Below, piece after piece: positions 63,049 through 64,000 of a DNA stretch of 64,000 bases. The notes beneath the pieces were generated by a model that was given only the letters and a program-made list of their open reading frames with translations, made no database searches and had not been told where the DNA came from. Origin of the DNA: JBKBRC01 sp046292345. Its GTDB lineage: Bacteria > Bacteroidota > Rhodothermia > Rhodothermales > Rubricoccaceae. Both the position numbers and the translations under genes were made by a program. The stretch is from positions 62,001 through 126,000 of the forward strand of contig JBKBRC010000002.1 in the NCBI GenBank assembly GCA_046292345.1. The letters run 5' to 3'. How positions within the stretch are numbered: the stretch's first letter is position 1; every line of letters begins with the position of its first letter.

Positions 63049-63451
63049 GGAGCGGGGCGTCCGGCAGAACGGCAAACGGGCGCAAGAACGAACGTCCCGG
63101 CAGGCTATTTCCACCGCTGAATCCGAATTTTCCACTGCCGAATCCGAATTCTTCTGCAGCGAGGCCCGAATTCTTCTGCAGCGAGGCCCGAATTCNNNNN
63201 NNNNNNNNNNNNNNNNNNNNNNNNNNNNNNNNNNNNNNNNNNNNNNNNNNNNNNNNNNNNNNNNNNNNNNNNNNNNNNNNNNNNNNNNNNNNNNNAACGG
63301 GCGCAAGAACGAACGTCCCGGCAGGCTATTTCCACCGCTGAATCCGAATTTTCCACTGCCGAATCCGAATTCTTCTGCAGCGAGGCCCGAATTCTTCTGC
63401 AGCGAGGCCCGAATTCACGCGCCGCCGCGGGCGGCGTCCCGGCCGGCGCCG
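63049..63451. other. Non-coding stretch with repeats, an assembly gap and a duplicated 121-bp flank
   Basis: No gene is visible. The 121 bp at 63075-63195 recur exactly at 63296-63416 on the other side of the N run. Within each copy a 21-bp unit (core gaattcttctgcagcgaggc) and an AATCCGAAT motif are repeated. The flank duplication looks like an unmerged contig overlap. Confidence 0.8.
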
Positions 63452-64000
63452 TCAGACCGGCACGATCCACCACAGGTAGAGGGCATAGCAGACGAGCAGC
63501 ACGAAGCCCTCCCAGCGCCGCGTGCGCGCACCGGTGGCGAGGAAGAAGTACGTCAGCGCCGCGATGCCCACCATGATGCCGAGCACGTCCCAGCCAATGT
63601 CGGGCGAGCGGAACGGGGCGACGAGGGCCACCGGCCCGATCACGCCGAACACGTTGAAGATGTTGGAGCCGATGGCGTTGCCGAGCGCCATCTCGCCCTG
63701 CCGCCGCGCCGCCGCCACGAGCGTCGTGGCCAGCTCGGGCAGGCTCGTGCCGACGGCGATGAGCGTGAGCCCGATCACGGCCTCGCTCACCCCTACGTCG
63801 CGCGCCAGGTCCACGGCGCCGCGCACGAGCAGGTCGGCACCGTAGACGAGCAGCGCCACCCCGCCGATGGCGAAGAGCGCGTGCCGGAAGACGCGCCGCC
63901 GCGGCTCGGCCAGCGCCGCCTCGACCTCGGGCGGGAGCTCCACCTCGCGCGCGGCGCGGACGGCCCGGCGCGAGGCGCGGATGCTGTGGAACGTGTAGGC
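63452..64000 (-). CDS. Second CaCA-family cation antiporter, N-terminal part beyond the window
   Basis: The C-terminal 182 residues are visible and the frame is open to the window edge. After a charged cytoplasmic loop (VELPPEVEAALAEPRRRVF) come helices and the second alpha-repeat LIAVGTSLPELATTLVAAARRQGE-type, with GNAIGSNIFNVFGVIGPV, ending LYLWWIVPV. Same family as the protein at 60856-61812 but only moderately similar, so an old paralogue rather than a recent copy. Confidence 0.88.
   Translation of the reverse strand, partial: AYTFHSIRASRRAVRAAREVELPPEVEAALAEPRRRVFRHALFAIGGVALLVYGADLLVRGAVDLARDVGVSEAVIGLTLIAVGTSLPELATTLVAAARRQGEMALGNAIGSNIFNVFGVIGPVALVAPFRSPDIGWDVLGIMVGIAALTYFFLATGARTRRWEGFVLLVCYALYLWWIVPV

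Overview
The window reads as a chromosomal piece of a GC-rich, Gram-negative, aerobic member of the Bacteroidota/Rhodothermota side of the tree (Rhodothermia-like). The basis is: C-terminal type IX secretion (T9SS/Por) sorting domains on several secreted proteins, a PorV-type outer-membrane protein, SusC-type TonB receptors, weak or absent Shine-Dalgarno sequences, at least one promoter of the TTTG-N19-TAnnTTTG kind, and family-level similarity of the housekeeping genes. The genus cannot be fixed from sequence alone. No rRNA, tRNA, CRISPR array, insertion sequence or integrase was seen. Five 100-base N runs (10165-10264, 13342-13441, 25616-25715, 39104-39203, 63196-63295) are placeholder assembly gaps, and all touch short tandem repeats.

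Layout. 1-2732 (minus): murein peptide ligase (partial) and a Kef-type antiporter. 2733-7199 (plus): an 18-bp minisatellite, a Bacteroidota-type promoter, a cobalamin riboswitch with an intrinsic terminator, then a BtuB-like receptor, a T9SS-sorted beta-propeller and a small BFD-like Fe-S protein; this looks like a vitamin B12 acquisition locus. 7224-14340 (minus): a tightly packed run rne/rng - small conserved protein - MBL hydrolase - aroQ - murJ - YdjM-like membrane protein. 14962-19977 (plus): citrate synthase and sdhCDAB. 20214-21311 (minus): lytic transglycosylase. 21545-29304 (plus): a signalling run of response regulator-nucleotide cyclase-PilZ-like protein, propeller histidine kinase, cyclic-nucleotide-binding protein, AI-2E-type permease and MBL hydrolase. 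29438-31408 (minus): MltD-like LysM transglycosylase.

31643-36010 is a 4.1-kb cargo segment (FG-GAP-like lipoprotein, subtilase, small outer-membrane barrel) bounded by a 283-bp direct repeat of the 3' end of an acyl-CoA carboxylase beta-subunit gene. The repeat leaves one intact gene (35726-37291) and one orphan 3' end (31643-31927).

37385-59498 (minus) is an alpha-glucan (starch/maltodextrin) utilisation locus. Read in the direction of transcription it holds a LacI regulator with its own promoter and operator, a SusC-type receptor without SusD, a 1218-residue surface protein, PorV, a T9SS-sorted starch-binding-like protein, a T9SS-sorted GH13, a periplasmic GH13, MalE, MalF, an (alpha/alpha)6 glucosidase lipoprotein and MalG; no MalK is present. 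The parts form a chain: surface capture and cutting, TonB-dependent uptake, periplasmic trimming, then ABC import. 59719-64000 (minus) holds ispG, two CaCA cation antiporters and an L,D-transpeptidase.

A theme across the window is short tandem repeats (14-21 bp) sitting on gene starts, stops, linkers and coiled coils. In two places they duplicate an ATGA stop/start overlap and create chains of mini-ORFs.
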